A program made the translations under genes and the position numbers. From positions 1 through 43,986 of the forward strand of contig CAJTLI010000020.1 in assembly GCA_910577525.1 (NCBI GenBank): a DNA stretch of 43,986 nucleotides. The letters run 5' to 3'. The stretch is from an uncultured Oscillospiraceae bacterium. GTDB taxonomy: Bacteria; Bacillota; Clostridia; Oscillospirales; Oscillospiraceae. Under the pieces are notes generated by a model. That model made no database searches. It was not told the DNA's origin and saw only the letters and a list, made by a program, of their open reading frames with translations. This document shows, piece by piece, positions 7,181-15,482 of this stretch (positions are counted from its first letter, which is position 1; each line of letters begins with the position of its first letter).

Positions 7181-7200
7181 TCCCTCCCCTTTGGGAGGGA
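7181..7200 (+). promoter_or_regulatory. Hairpin that pairs the Shine-Dalgarno site
   Basis: TCCCTCCC (7181-7188), loop CTTT, GGGAGGGA (7193-7200). The right arm is the ribosome binding site of the gene starting at 7208, so the folded RNA would hide it. Could limit translation unless opened. Confidence 0.55.
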
Positions 7201-7207
7201 TAATATT

Positions 7208-7627
7208 ATGCAACAAACCACATCGCGCAAGCTCAGCATCATCGAGTCCTCGGACCCGTTTCTGCCCGAGGCGCTCAACGACAACACCCGCAAAATCGAG
7301 GCCGCCCTGGACAGCCACGAGACCCGGACCCAGGCCGTCACCGACGCCCTGGACCAGCGCGTCACCGTTCTGGAGGGCCGCAAAATGGCCTGGGGGGTCT
7401 ACACCGGCGACGGGGTGGAGGGCCGGATCGTCCCGCTGCCCTTCACGCCCAAGGCCGTGATTATCCACGATTATGGCTACAACAAATTAGCCTTTATGGC
7501 CGTCGAGGGGCAGGAGAGCATCTATGTCAAGGTAAAGCCGGGCGGCTTCCAGGTAGTGCCAGTGACCAACACCAACGATTCCAGCAACAGAAAAGGAACC
7601 AAATACCTCTACGCCGCCTTCTGCTGA
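7208..7627 (+). CDS. Phage tail-fibre-like orphan protein
   Basis: A 139-residue protein. The N-terminal half (ESSDPFLPEALNDNTRKIEA, then HETRTQAVTDALDQRVTVLE) looks like a short coiled-coil stalk. The C-terminal half (YTGDGVEGRIVPLPFTPKAV..., GGFQVVP..., ending KYLYAAFC) resembles the receptor-binding ends of phage or tailocin fibre proteins in Clostridia. ATG 7208 follows GGGAGGGA by 7 bases; an upstream extension of the frame to 7100 is AT-rich and unlikely to be coding. No other phage gene is present within several kb, so it stands alone between two minus-strand units, either a remnant or a domesticated adhesin-like protein. Confidence 0.6.
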   Translation: MQQTTSRKLSIIESSDPFLPEALNDNTRKIEAALDSHETRTQAVTDALDQRVTVLEGRKMAWGVYTGDGVEGRIVPLPFTPKAVIIHDYGYNKLAFMAVEGQESIYVKVKPGGFQVVPVTNTNDSSNRKGTKYLYAAFC

Positions 7628-7633
7628 GGGCGG

Positions 7634-7669
7634 AAAAAGGCCCCCCGGGAATTCCCGGGGGGCCTTTTT
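7634..7669. terminator. Bidirectional terminator
   Basis: A perfect 36-bp palindrome: AAAAAGGCCCCCCGGGAA followed by its reverse complement, giving an A-run on one side and a T-run on the other. It separates the converging tail-fibre-like gene and the SLH protein gene and can serve both. Confidence 0.95.
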
Positions 7670-7705
7670 TAGGGTTTTGCTAAAGGGTCTCGCTGGCAGC
7701 GGGGA

Positions 7706-10700
7706 TTACAGGATGCTCCAGCCGCTGAAGTCGCAGGTGTAGGTCACACCATTCAGGGTCAGGGACAGTCTGCCCTCGTACTGCTGGCCAGCGGTGTTGG
7801 ACAGGCTGCCGCCCGCCAGGGGCACCGTAATGGTGTAGGCACCCGCGGTGCCCGCAGTGACCAAGGCAAGACCGGTGTCAGCCACGCCCAGCCCGTTCAG
7901 GATCATGCTGTTGGTGGTGGCATTCCGCAGGGTGACAATGGCGGAGCCGCCAGTGACAGCAGTCTCAGTGGACGCGCAGGTCACGTTGATGACCAGGTTG
8001 GAGGGATTGGTGGTGTTGTCAATCCGCATAGCCACGATGTTCAGGCCGGTGTTGGGGCCAGCGGGCTGGCTGGGAGTGACGTTCGGGTCGGTGGCCACGT
8101 AGATCTCGATAATGCCGTTGGAAACGGTGTCATACACGATGGTCACGTCGTTGTGAGTGCTCCGCTCCAGGTACTCCAGGACGGCCTCGCCATGGGTGAC
8201 GCCCATGCCAATACCGAAGATCTTGGAGGTGTTGGTCACGTAGTAGGTCACGCCGTCGGCGGTCACGGTGCCGTAGAACTGGTCGCCATTGCGGGTGTAG
8301 GTCACGGTAGCGCCGGTGTCCTCATGGTAGGCAGCCGCGGTGGTGGCGCTGTACGGGTTGCTGCCCGGCACGCCGGTCTTGAACGCGACAGCGTTCACAG
8401 CGTAGTTGGTGTGCAGGATGTCGGTGTCAAAGTTGTCCAGAGTGGTGTTGGTGGTGGTGGCGCCGGCGGCATACACGCCGTTGTACAGCAGCTGCGGGAT
8501 CTCGGTGGCAGTGTACTGGCTGTTGTCATTCGTCACCATCACGTCCTCAACCACGCCGTCCATCACGCGCACGGCGAACAGGTGAGCGTCATAGGCCTGG
8601 CTGTTCTGGATGGTCCGGAACTCGGTCTCGTCGCTGAACTTCAGGGTGGTCTGCTCGCCGTTCAGCCAGCCGGCCAGGGTGCCCTCGGTGCCGTTCCAGG
8701 AGGCCGCGCCGCCGTTGTAGTAGAACAGGCCGTAGGTCACGGTGCCGGTGGTCTCGCCGTACAGGTAGACGTAGTCGGCGCGCAGGTCGCCATTCACGTC
8801 AACCCAGTCGATCTCGGAGTTGGACTTGATGGTGACATCGCTGGGCAGAGCGCTCAGGCCGTTGAAGGTGCGCAGAGTGCCGTCGGTGTTCAGGATGATC
8901 TTCACGTTCTGGTCCAGCCACACGGTGCTGGTAGCCTTGAAGGTGTTGGTGGTGATGTTGCCCTGGGCCTTGCTCAGCTTGCCGTTCAGGTCAGCATCGT
9001 TCTGGAAGTGGTGGTGTCCAGCGTAGAACACGCTGTTGTTGTTGTCCTGATGCGCGCTGACAGGAGCGTCGCCGGCGACCTCAACGGCGGTCACAACACC
9101 GTCCTCGGTGGTGATGAACTTGAACATGTTGTAGCCGATGATGCCGAAGTACGGAGTCTGCTGGCCGACTTCCTGAGCCTTGTTGATGTTGGCCACAGGA
9201 GCCACGTACAGGTTGCCGCCGTCATGCGCGTTCACGTCAGCCGTATAGGTGGCGACATCCTCAGCGGTCATAACCTTGCCATCAACAGTGTTGTAGTCGT
9301 ACAGGGGGTTCAGCTCCACGCTGTTGGCGGCGTTGGTCATGGCGGAGCCGTAGCTGCCGGCGGTCAGCGCGCCGCGGCCGCCAATAGCGCCGGCGGTGAA
9401 GAACTTGCTGATGGTCACGTCAGCCTCGGTGCCGTCGGCGTACTTCACGTGAGCCATAGCCACGGCGTCGCCGGTGGTGGCGGAGCTGCCCTGCTTGAAG
9501 GCGGAGTACAGCTTGGTGATCACGCCGTAGTTCACGGTGTTGGGCACGGGGCCGATGCCGATGATGTTGCCGAACTGGTCATAGTACCAGGCGAAGGTGG
9601 TGTTCAGGGTGCGGCCGGCGTAGTCCATGAACAGGGCCAGCTGGTCGTTCTTGGTCTCGCTGCCCACCACGTGGGTGCCGTCGTTCCAGGTGATGGCGCT
9701 CTGCTTGGCCAGCACGGGGTTGGTCTGCTGCACGATGGCGATGTTGGAAGCGACGTGGTCGCTCTTGAGCATGTTGGTCTCGAAGGCCATCTTCTCAATC
9801 GCTTCCTGAGTGCCGGCATGGTACAGGCCAGTGTTCGCGCCGGGAGCGGCAGGATTGGTCGCGCCGTTGTCGCCGCCCTGGGTGGGATCAGTGTAGCCGC
9901 GGACCAGCACGTAGTCGCCCACAGCGTAGGTGTAGTTGGTCTTGGACTCCACATAGTGGGTGCTGGAGTACTTGCCGTTGGTCATGTTGGTGCAGCGGGT
10001 GCCGTCCTCGTTGATGAAGTTCAGGTTGTCAGCCGCAGTCGTGCCGCCAGCGGTGGCAGGCATGGTGTTGGTGCGGTTAGCGGTGCCCACGGCGTCGGCG
10101 CGGTCAAAGACCTCCAGGTCGGCGCGGGCCATCTGCACGATGTGGTTGTTGTGATCCAGCACCACGGGGGTCACGCGAGTAACCTTGGCCAGGAAGGTGT
10201 CCACCATGGTGACGGTGGGAGTCAGCAAACCGGCGAAGGGGCTGTAGACATTGTAGTACACCTTGGTCTCACGGCCCTGGCCGCCCACGCGGGTGACAGT
10301 GTCGGTGGCCACGATCTTGTACTTGTCGGTGACAGGGGCCTTGCTGTTGACATACAGGGTGAAGTTCTGCTCCACCTCGATGCCCAGGTCATGGGCCACG
10401 TCACACTCGCGGACGTTGGCGGTGTTGTAGTACTTGGTGGCCTCAGGCGTGATGGTGGCCACGGTAGCGGGGGTGGTGCCGTAAACGGGGTAGTTCAGGT
10501 CGCGCCGGCCCTCCTCGTTGGTGCGGAGGTAGTAGTAGTTGTCGCTATACCCAGCCATCACGCCGCCCTTGGTCCAGGTGTAGAAGGGGTTGCCCCAGCC
10601 GTCGTTCTTCCAGCCGGTGACAGCCAGACCGAACTTCTCCTGGCCCAGAGTGGGGTTGTAGGTGCTGCTGGTGAGGTTGGTCTTGTCGTTGTAGCCCAGG

Positions 10701-11365
10701 GAGTTGTGGGTGACCTGGGGCACGCGGACCATGGTCTGGAAGATCAGCTCGGCCACGACCTCGCGGGTAGCGGGCTGATTCAGAGTGCCAGCGTAGTTGG
10801 TGGTGTTCAGGTTGTCGGTGATGTGCAGCAGGGCGGCCTTGGAGGCCACGCGGGTCTGCCAGCCGGAACCGGTGAACTCGCCCTCCTCGTCGTAACCGAC
10901 GACGCGGAGAATCATCGCCAGGACCTCATAACCGGTGACCTTGTTGTCGGGGTAGAACCGGCCGTTGTTGGAGCCCTTGATGATGTTGTGGTTGGCGCAC
11001 AGGCCCACATAGCCCGCGTACCAGGACTCGGAATTCACGTCGGAGAAATTGGCGTAGTCCTTGTACAGGTGGATCTTGGTGTCCTTCACGTCGGTGCTGA
11101 ACACGCGGTAGATCAGAGCCGCGACTTCCTTACGGGTGATCTCCTCTTTAGGAGCGAAGGTAGCTTTCGCATCCGCAGCTCCGGTGGTGTTCTGGCCCTT
11201 GAAGACTTCCAGTCCCGCCAGGACGTCGACGGCCTCAACAAGCTGAGGGTCGATGTTCTCGTCGGGGAACTTGGAGGACTTCGTGGCGGCGTTGGCAGTG
11301 ACCATCAGGGACATGGCCATGACCATCGCCAGAACCAGCGCGAGGAACTTCTTCAAGTTTCTCAT
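7706..11365 (-). CDS. SLH-domain S-layer-like surface protein
   Basis: A 1219-residue exported protein. The signal peptide is clear: MRNLKKF, a Leu/Met/Val core, and ANA-A cleavage near residue 26. Three SLH repeats follow at about 32-90, 104-160 (FSDVNSESWYAGYV, GRFYPDNKVTGYE) and 167-215; SLH domains bind pyruvylated secondary cell-wall polymers. The remaining ~1000 residues are rich in Thr, Asn, Gly and Ala, consistent with beta-sandwich repeats and low in Lys. The frame is open upstream to 11776, but ATG 11365 is set by the signal peptide and an AAGGAGG 11 bases before it. Two promoters precede it. It is likely a major cell-surface protein. It forms a single-gene unit ended by the palindrome at 7634. 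Confidence 0.9.
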   Translation of the reverse strand: MRNLKKFLALVLAMVMAMSLMVTANAATKSSKFPDENIDPQLVEAVDVLAGLEVFKGQNTTGAADAKATFAPKEEITRKEVAALIYRVFSTDVKDTKIHLYKDYANFSDVNSESWYAGYVGLCANHNIIKGSNNGRFYPDNKVTGYEVLAMILRVVGYDEEGEFTGSGWQTRVASKAALLHITDNLNTTNYAGTLNQPATREVVAELIFQTMVRVPQVTHNSLGYNDKTNLTSSTYNPTLGQEKFGLAVTGWKNDGWGNPFYTWTKGGVMAGYSDNYYYLRTNEEGRRDLNYPVYGTTPATVATITPEATKYYNTANVRECDVAHDLGIEVEQNFTLYVNSKAPVTDKYKIVATDTVTRVGGQGRETKVYYNVYSPFAGLLTPTVTMVDTFLAKVTRVTPVVLDHNNHIVQMARADLEVFDRADAVGTANRTNTMPATAGGTTAADNLNFINEDGTRCTNMTNGKYSSTHYVESKTNYTYAVGDYVLVRGYTDPTQGGDNGATNPAAPGANTGLYHAGTQEAIEKMAFETNMLKSDHVASNIAIVQQTNPVLAKQSAITWNDGTHVVGSETKNDQLALFMDYAGRTLNTTFAWYYDQFGNIIGIGPVPNTVNYGVITKLYSAFKQGSSATTGDAVAMAHVKYADGTEADVTISKFFTAGAIGGRGALTAGSYGSAMTNAANSVELNPLYDYNTVDGKVMTAEDVATYTADVNAHDGGNLYVAPVANINKAQEVGQQTPYFGIIGYNMFKFITTEDGVVTAVEVAGDAPVSAHQDNNNSVFYAGHHHFQNDADLNGKLSKAQGNITTNTFKATSTVWLDQNVKIILNTDGTLRTFNGLSALPSDVTIKSNSEIDWVDVNGDLRADYVYLYGETTGTVTYGLFYYNGGAASWNGTEGTLAGWLNGEQTTLKFSDETEFRTIQNSQAYDAHLFAVRVMDGVVEDVMVTNDNSQYTATEIPQLLYNGVYAAGATTTNTTLDNFDTDILHTNYAVNAVAFKTGVPGSNPYSATTAAAYHEDTGATVTYTRNGDQFYGTVTADGVTYYVTNTSKIFGIGMGVTHGEAVLEYLERSTHNDVTIVYDTVSNGIIEIYVATDPNVTPSQPAGPNTGLNIVAMRIDNTTNPSNLVINVTCASTETAVTGGSAIVTLRNATTNSMILNGLGVADTGLALVTAGTAGAYTITVPLAGGSLSNTAGQQYEGRLSLTLNGVTYTCDFSGWSIL

Positions 11366-11476
11366 TGGAAATGTTTCCTCCTTTTTGTTTTTGCTGAGGT
11401 TCTGGAACCATTTAGGGATCAAAGGAAGGATGAGCCATCCTCTTCTCCCTTCGGTTCCGTCCCTCAGGCTGGGCTC

Positions 11477-11506
11477 ATTATAGCAACCATCCGCCCCAAA
11501 AGTCAA
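11477..11506 (-). promoter_or_regulatory. Proximal promoter of the SLH protein gene
   Basis: Minus strand TTGACT (11501-11506), 18-bp spacer, perfect TATAAT (11477-11482). The predicted start near 11470 gives a leader of about 105 nt containing a GGATG/CATCC hairpin near 11425-11440. Confidence 0.8.
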
Positions 11507-11648
11507 TGGGTCAAGCTCAACTGTAACACAACTGTAATAAACCTCGGAATTGCATCTTGGCGTGCAAGCGCGGAAATTTTTTCCTTTCACGATCTGTTGT
11601 GTCTGTACTTGGTCCAAATAACAACATACAGTGTTTATCCTGCGCGTG

Positions 11649-11704
11649 TTTTGTCGAACCGCGCCCTTCGACCTATTGTAACACAGTGACATAAACGGTG
11701 TCAA
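11649..11704 (-). promoter_or_regulatory. Distal promoter of the SLH gene with Spo0A-box-like sites
   Basis: Minus strand TTGACA (11699-11704), 18-bp spacer, TACAAT (11675-11680). Immediately downstream of the predicted start lie GTCGAA (11667-11672, minus strand) and, in the other orientation, TTTTGTCGAA (11649-11658, plus strand), the second an exact 0A-box core. Sites at this position would let Spo0A~P block the promoter, as known for abrB. The leader from here would be about 300 nt. Confidence 0.6.
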
Positions 11705-12019
11705 CGGCCTGTGCCGGGGGGGTGGTTTGGCCTTGATTTTCGCCCAGTTTTTTCCGAAAAACGGCCTGTTTTCCACCCGGATTTACGGGAGCCGGTTTCC
11801 TCTGACGGGGGGTGGGCGGCGGACCCGGCGGGCGGCGCGGCCTGTTTTGACGGGAGCGCGGCACAATAAATGATAGTCTCCGATCTCCCCTGAGGGCAAA
11901 ATGATTGATACCGGATTTCCCGGCATTGGCCGGGCTTTTGGGGACGGAAAACCGGCGGCGCCTGGATATTTCCCCTCTCATCCTCTTGGGGCCGGGCGGG
12001 AAAAGACCCTTTCGCTCCC
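11705..12019. other. Intergenic stretch without recognised features
   Basis: Between the divergent SLH promoter and the cob promoter. I see G/C-rich non-coding sequence, and no B12-box, tRNA or convincing small gene. Confidence 0.5.
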
Positions 12020-12048
12020 TTTACAGCCCCCAAAGGCGGTGGTAAAAT
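12020..12048 (+). promoter_or_regulatory. Predicted promoter of the cob operon
   Basis: TTTACA (12020-12025), 17-bp spacer, TAAAAT (12043-12048), with TG one base before the -10. It leaves a leader of about 70 nt before cobT, too short for a cobalamin riboswitch. Confidence 0.6.
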
Positions 12049-12127
12049 GGAATAGCTTTACTGGCGCGGCCTGCGCGGGGCCGCCCCCATTGTATATGTA
12101 TATATAATGTAAGGAGTGAACGGGGCA

Positions 12128-13207
12128 ATGACAAAAAACGACACGCTGGGCGGGGTACTGGCCGCCATCCGGCCTGACCCCCGGGAGGGCGCGGCCCGCC
12201 GGGCGGCCCATGAGAAGTGGGCCTCGGTGGCCAAGCCACTGGGCAGCCTTGGCCTGCTGGAAACCGCCTTGGAGGACGCCGCCGCCCTCACCCTGAGCCC
12301 GGAACTGGATCTGTCCCGCCGGGCCCTGCTGCTGCTGTGCGCGGACAACGGCGTGGTGGCCCAGGGGGTGGCCCAGTCCGACCACACCGTCACCGCCGCC
12401 GTCACCCGCAATGCGGCGCTGGGCCGCTCGTCGGTGTGCAGGATGGCCCAGGTGGCCAACTGCCGGGTGGTGCCGGTGGACATGGGGGTGATCGGGATGC
12501 CGCCCATGGACAACCTGCTGGACCGCCGCTTAGGCGACGGCACGGGGGACATCACCCAGGGTCCGGCCATGAGCCGGGAACAGGCGGAGCGGGCCATACT
12601 CACCGGCGTGGAGCTGGTGCGGGCGGAGAAGGAGGCGGGGGCTGGCCTGCTGGCCACCGGCGAGATGGGCATCGGCAACACCACCACCAGCAGCGCGGTG
12701 GCCTGCGTACTGCTGGGCCGCCCCATTCCGGAGCTGACGGGCCGGGGCTCGGGCCTGTCGGACGAGGGGCTTCGCCGGAAGATCCGGGCCATTGAGACGG
12801 CCATTGCCGTCAACCGGCCCGACCCCGCCGACCCGGTGGACGTGCTGGCCAAGGTAGGGGGCTTTGATCTGGCGGGCATGTGCGGCATCTTCCTGGGGGG
12901 CGCGCTGTACCGCGTTCCCGTCCTCATGGACGGGCTGATCAGCACGGTGGCGGCGCTGTGCGCTGTGCGGCTGTGTCCGGAGTCGGGCAAGGCCATGTTT
13001 GCCAGCCATGTCTCCGCCGAGCCTGCGGGCCGTCTGCTTCTGGAGGCGCTGGGCAAACGGCCTCTCATCACGGCGGACATGCGTTTAGGGGAGGGCACCG
13101 GCGCGGTGGCGGCCATACCGCTGCTGGACATGGCGCTGGCCCTCTATCAGGACGGCACCACCTTTGAGAGCACCGGCATCGAGGCGTACACGCCCCAGGG
13201 GGGCTGA
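12128..13207 (+). CDS. cobT: Nicotinate-nucleotide--dimethylbenzimidazole phosphoribosyltransferase
   Basis: A 359-residue CobT (EC 2.4.2.21). It moves phosphoribose from nicotinate mononucleotide to a lower-ligand base such as dimethylbenzimidazole, giving alpha-ribazole phosphate for cobamide assembly. Family signatures include ADNGVVAQGV near residue 80, GEMGIGNTTT near 180 and, near the C-terminus, GEGTGA with the catalytic glutamate. Length is normal for the family. ATG 12128 is preferred to the GTG at 12116, which overlaps the AAGGAG binding site. First gene of a five-gene operon; cobU starts 5 bp after its stop. Confidence 0.95.
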   Translation: MTKNDTLGGVLAAIRPDPREGAARRAAHEKWASVAKPLGSLGLLETALEDAAALTLSPELDLSRRALLLLCADNGVVAQGVAQSDHTVTAAVTRNAALGRSSVCRMAQVANCRVVPVDMGVIGMPPMDNLLDRRLGDGTGDITQGPAMSREQAERAILTGVELVRAEKEAGAGLLATGEMGIGNTTTSSAVACVLLGRPIPELTGRGSGLSDEGLRRKIRAIETAIAVNRPDPADPVDVLAKVGGFDLAGMCGIFLGGALYRVPVLMDGLISTVAALCAVRLCPESGKAMFASHVSAEPAGRLLLEALGKRPLITADMRLGEGTGAVAAIPLLDMALALYQDGTTFESTGIEAYTPQGG

Positions 13208-13211
13208 GGCC

Positions 13212-13739
13212 GTGTTCACCCTGGTGATCGGCGGCTCGGCCAGCGGCAAGAGCGAGTACGCGGAGGGGCTTGTGCTGGCCTCGCCCCACCGCCCCCGCTA
13301 TTACATCGCCACCATGGAGCCCTTTGACGGGGAGGGCCGGGCTCGGGTGGCCAAGCACCGGGCCATGCGGGCGGAAAAGGACTTCGAGACGGTGGAGCGC
13401 TACACCGGACTGGCCTCGGTGCGTCTGCCCCGGCGCGGAGCCGCGCTTTTGGAGTGCGTCGGCAATCTGGCGGCCAACGAGCTGTACAGTCCGGGCGGCG
13501 CGGGGGAGGCGGGGGCGTTTTCGGCGATTGTGGACGGCGTCGGCGCTCTTCTGTCCCAGTGCGGGGACCTGATTGTGGTCAGCAACGAGGTGTTCACCGG
13601 CGGGGACCGCTACGCCGGTGAAACGCAGCACTATCTGCGGCTGGTGGCCGAGGTCAACCGGGCTCTGGCTCGGCGGGCGGACCGGGTGTGCGAGGTAGTC
13701 TGCGGCCTGCCGCAATATTACAAGGGGGCGGCGGGATGA
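13212..13739 (+). CDS. cobU: Adenosylcobinamide kinase / cobinamide-phosphate guanylyltransferase
   Basis: A 175-residue CobU-type bifunctional enzyme. It phosphorylates adenosylcobinamide and then attaches GMP, giving AdoCbi-GDP, the substrate of CobS. The P-loop GGSASGKS lies at residues 7-14, followed by the guanylyl-accepting histidine region (KHRAMRAEKDFETVE) and the VSNEVFTG block with the family C-terminus ending VCGLPQ. It begins with GTG 13212 just after the cobT stop; the longer open frame upstream overlaps cobT and lacks support. The stop overlaps the cobS start in ATGA. Confidence 0.93.
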   Translation: MFTLVIGGSASGKSEYAEGLVLASPHRPRYYIATMEPFDGEGRARVAKHRAMRAEKDFETVERYTGLASVRLPRRGAALLECVGNLAANELYSPGGAGEAGAFSAIVDGVGALLSQCGDLIVVSNEVFTGGDRYAGETQHYLRLVAEVNRALARRADRVCEVVCGLPQYYKGAAG

Positions 13740-14515
13740 TCGTGATTGAGACGGTATTGGTGGCCTTCGCCATGTTTTCCGCCCTGCCCCTGCCCCGCCC
13801 GGCGTGGAACGAAAAAAACATGCGGTTTGCCCTGTGCGCGTTTCCGCTGATCGGCGTGGTCTGCGGCCTGCTCTGGTGGGGCTGGAGCGCGCTGTGCGCC
13901 TTTCTCACCGCGCCGGACCTGCTGCGGGGGGCGGGCTTCTGCTTGATCCCGGTGCTTGTCACCGGCGGCATCCATCTGGACGGCTTTGCCGACGCCTGCG
14001 ACGCTCTGGCCAGCTGCGCCCCGCCGGAGAAAAAGCAGGAGATTTTAAAAGACCCCTGCTCCGGGGCCTTTGCGGTCATCCGGCTGTGCGCCTATTTCGC
14101 CGCCTATTTTGCCCTGTGCGCCGCCCTGCGGGACGACGGCCGCGCCCTGTGGTCCATGGGACTGGCCTTTGTGCTGGAGCGCGCCCTGTCCGGCCTGGCC
14201 GTGACCCGGTTCCCCCTGGCAAAAAACACCGGCCTGGCCCACACCTTCGCCACCTCGGCGGACCGGACCGCGGCGGGCCGCGTTCTGACTGTCCTGTGCG
14301 TTCTGTCCGGCGCGGGGATGATCGCCGCTGGCGGCGCGTCTGGAATCGCCATGCTGGCGGCCGCCCTGCTGGTGTTTCTGCACTTCCGGGTGACGGCGGA
14401 CCGCCAGTTCGGGGGGCTGTCCGGCGACCTGTCCGGCTGGTTTCTCCAGCGGGCGGAGCTTTGGATGCTGGGGGCCCTGGTGGCCTGCCAGCTGTTGGAG
14501 GCGAAATTTTTATGA
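13736..14515 (+). CDS. cobS: Adenosylcobinamide-GDP ribazoletransferase (cobalamin synthase)
   Basis: A 259-residue integral membrane enzyme joining AdoCbi-GDP with alpha-ribazole(-phosphate) to give the complete cobamide. Several hydrophobic helices are evident, with the conserved metal-binding motif GGIHLDGFADACDAL near residues 80-94 and a KDPCSGAFA stretch after it. The start ATG overlaps the cobU stop by 4 bp; its own stop overlaps the next gene's ATG by 4 bp, so the set is translationally coupled. Confidence 0.94.
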   Translation: MIVIETVLVAFAMFSALPLPRPAWNEKNMRFALCAFPLIGVVCGLLWWGWSALCAFLTAPDLLRGAGFCLIPVLVTGGIHLDGFADACDALASCAPPEKKQEILKDPCSGAFAVIRLCAYFAAYFALCAALRDDGRALWSMGLAFVLERALSGLAVTRFPLAKNTGLAHTFATSADRTAAGRVLTVLCVLSGAGMIAAGGASGIAMLAAALLVFLHFRVTADRQFGGLSGDLSGWFLQRAELWMLGALVACQLLEAKFL

Positions 14516-14835
14516 TTTTTATCACGGGGCCGCTGTACAGCGGCAAGCGGGACTATGCCTGCCGGCTTCTGGGCTGCGGCGTGGAGGAGCTGGAAAAGCG
14601 GGTTGTCTGGGACGTTCAGGAGCAGGCCGCCGGGTGCCCGGACCTGGAGGCGCTGGCGGACGCGCTGGCCCGGTACAAGGTGGTCATCGCCACTGAGGTA
14701 GGGGGTGGCGTGGTGCCCGTTGGCCGGGAGGAGCGAGCCGCCCGGGAGGCGGCGGGCCGTCTGAGCGTCCTTCTGGCCCGCCGGGCGGAGCGGGTGGTCC
14801 GGGTGTTCTGCGGCCTGCCCATGGAGCTGAAATGA
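14512..14835 (+). CDS. Short CobU-like P-loop protein
   Basis: A 107-residue protein similar to both ends of CobU but lacking the middle. It has a Walker A-like GPLYSGKRDYA at residues 5-15 and an ending (VVIATEVGGGVVPVG, RRAERVVRVFCGLPMELK) that mirrors the CobU C-terminus. The central part with the guanylyl-accepting histidine is absent, so it is unlikely to have guanylyltransferase activity; it could be a kinase-only or regulatory form. It is kept in frame and overlaps both neighbours by 4 bp, which argues against decay. Not a frameshifted half of cobU, since a complete cobU lies two genes upstream. Confidence 0.75.
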   Translation: MIFITGPLYSGKRDYACRLLGCGVEELEKRVVWDVQEQAAGCPDLEALADALARYKVVIATEVGGGVVPVGREERAAREAAGRLSVLLARRAERVVRVFCGLPMELK

Positions 14836-15434
14836 GGGTCCTGCTTCTGCGCCACGGGGAGACGGCCTACAACGCCCAGGGCCGGTATCTGGGCCGTACC
14901 GACCTGCCCCTCAGCCCCGCGGGGCGCGGAGCGCTGATTCCGGCGGACCTTGTCCCCCGGGTGGTCTATGTCTCTCCCCTGCGCCGGACGGCGGAGACGG
15001 CGGAAATTTTGTTCCCCGGCGTCCGGCAGGCCGTCATTCCCGACCTTCGGGAGATGGATTTCGGCGTCTTTGAGGGCAGGAGCTGGCGGGATATGGAGGA
15101 CTTTGCCCCCTACCGGCGGTGGGTGGACGGCGGCTGCCGCGGGCCAGTTCCGGCGGGCGAGTCCATGGCCCAATTCTGTGAGCGCACCTGTGCCGCTTTC
15201 GCGGCTCTGGCGGACGGCGCGTCGAAGGAGGGCGCGGAGCTGCTGGCCATTGTGGCCCACGGCGGCACCCAGATGGCCGTGATGGAGCGGTACGCCCTGC
15301 CCAGGCGGGACTATTTTTCCTGGCGGGGCCCCCTGGGCGGCGGTTTTCTTCTGGACGCCGCCCGCTGGACCTCGGACCGCACCCTTCTGCTTCTCGGCGC
15401 TGCGGCGTATACCCGCAGCCTGCCGTCTGGCTGA
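14832..15434 (+). CDS. cobC: Alpha-ribazole phosphatase (histidine phosphatase)
   Basis: A 200-residue histidine phosphatase of the CobC type, which removes the phosphate from alpha-ribazole-5'-phosphate or cobalamin-5'-phosphate. The phospho-accepting histidine lies in LLRHGET (residues 5-11), with the second catalytic set in SPLRRTAETA (about 48-57), the acid E in EMDFGVFEG and the later histidine in VAHGGT. The assignment as CobC rather than another phosphoglycerate-mutase-like enzyme rests on its place as last gene of the cob operon. ATGA overlap with the preceding gene. Confidence 0.88.
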   Translation: MRVLLLRHGETAYNAQGRYLGRTDLPLSPAGRGALIPADLVPRVVYVSPLRRTAETAEILFPGVRQAVIPDLREMDFGVFEGRSWRDMEDFAPYRRWVDGGCRGPVPAGESMAQFCERTCAAFAALADGASKEGAELLAIVAHGGTQMAVMERYALPRRDYFSWRGPLGGGFLLDAARWTSDRTLLLLGAAAYTRSLPSG

Positions 15435-15440
15435 GACGAA

Positions 15441-15470
15441 AAAACTCCTCCGCCAAGGCGGAGGAGTTTT
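15441..15470. terminator. Bidirectional terminator between cob operon and ribosomal cluster
   Basis: AAAACTCCTCCGCC (15441-15454) pairs perfectly with GGCGGAGGAGTTTT (15457-15470) around a 2-nt loop, with T-runs both ways. It ends the cob operon from the left and the S10-spc-alpha transcript from the right. Confidence 0.95.
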
Positions 15471-15482
15471 TATTTTCAACAA

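Noticed and set aside
5322..11689. Long plus-strand open frames opposite the BMP and SLH genes (712 and 1178 codons)
   Set aside because: They are antisense to well-supported genes, lack RBS, and their products are Gly/Val/His/Ala-rich as expected from GC-biased third positions on the other strand.
11705..12127. Cobalamin riboswitch before cobT
   Set aside because: I looked for the GCCACTG B12-box and its partner and found neither; the predicted leader is only about 80 nt. A covariance search would settle it.
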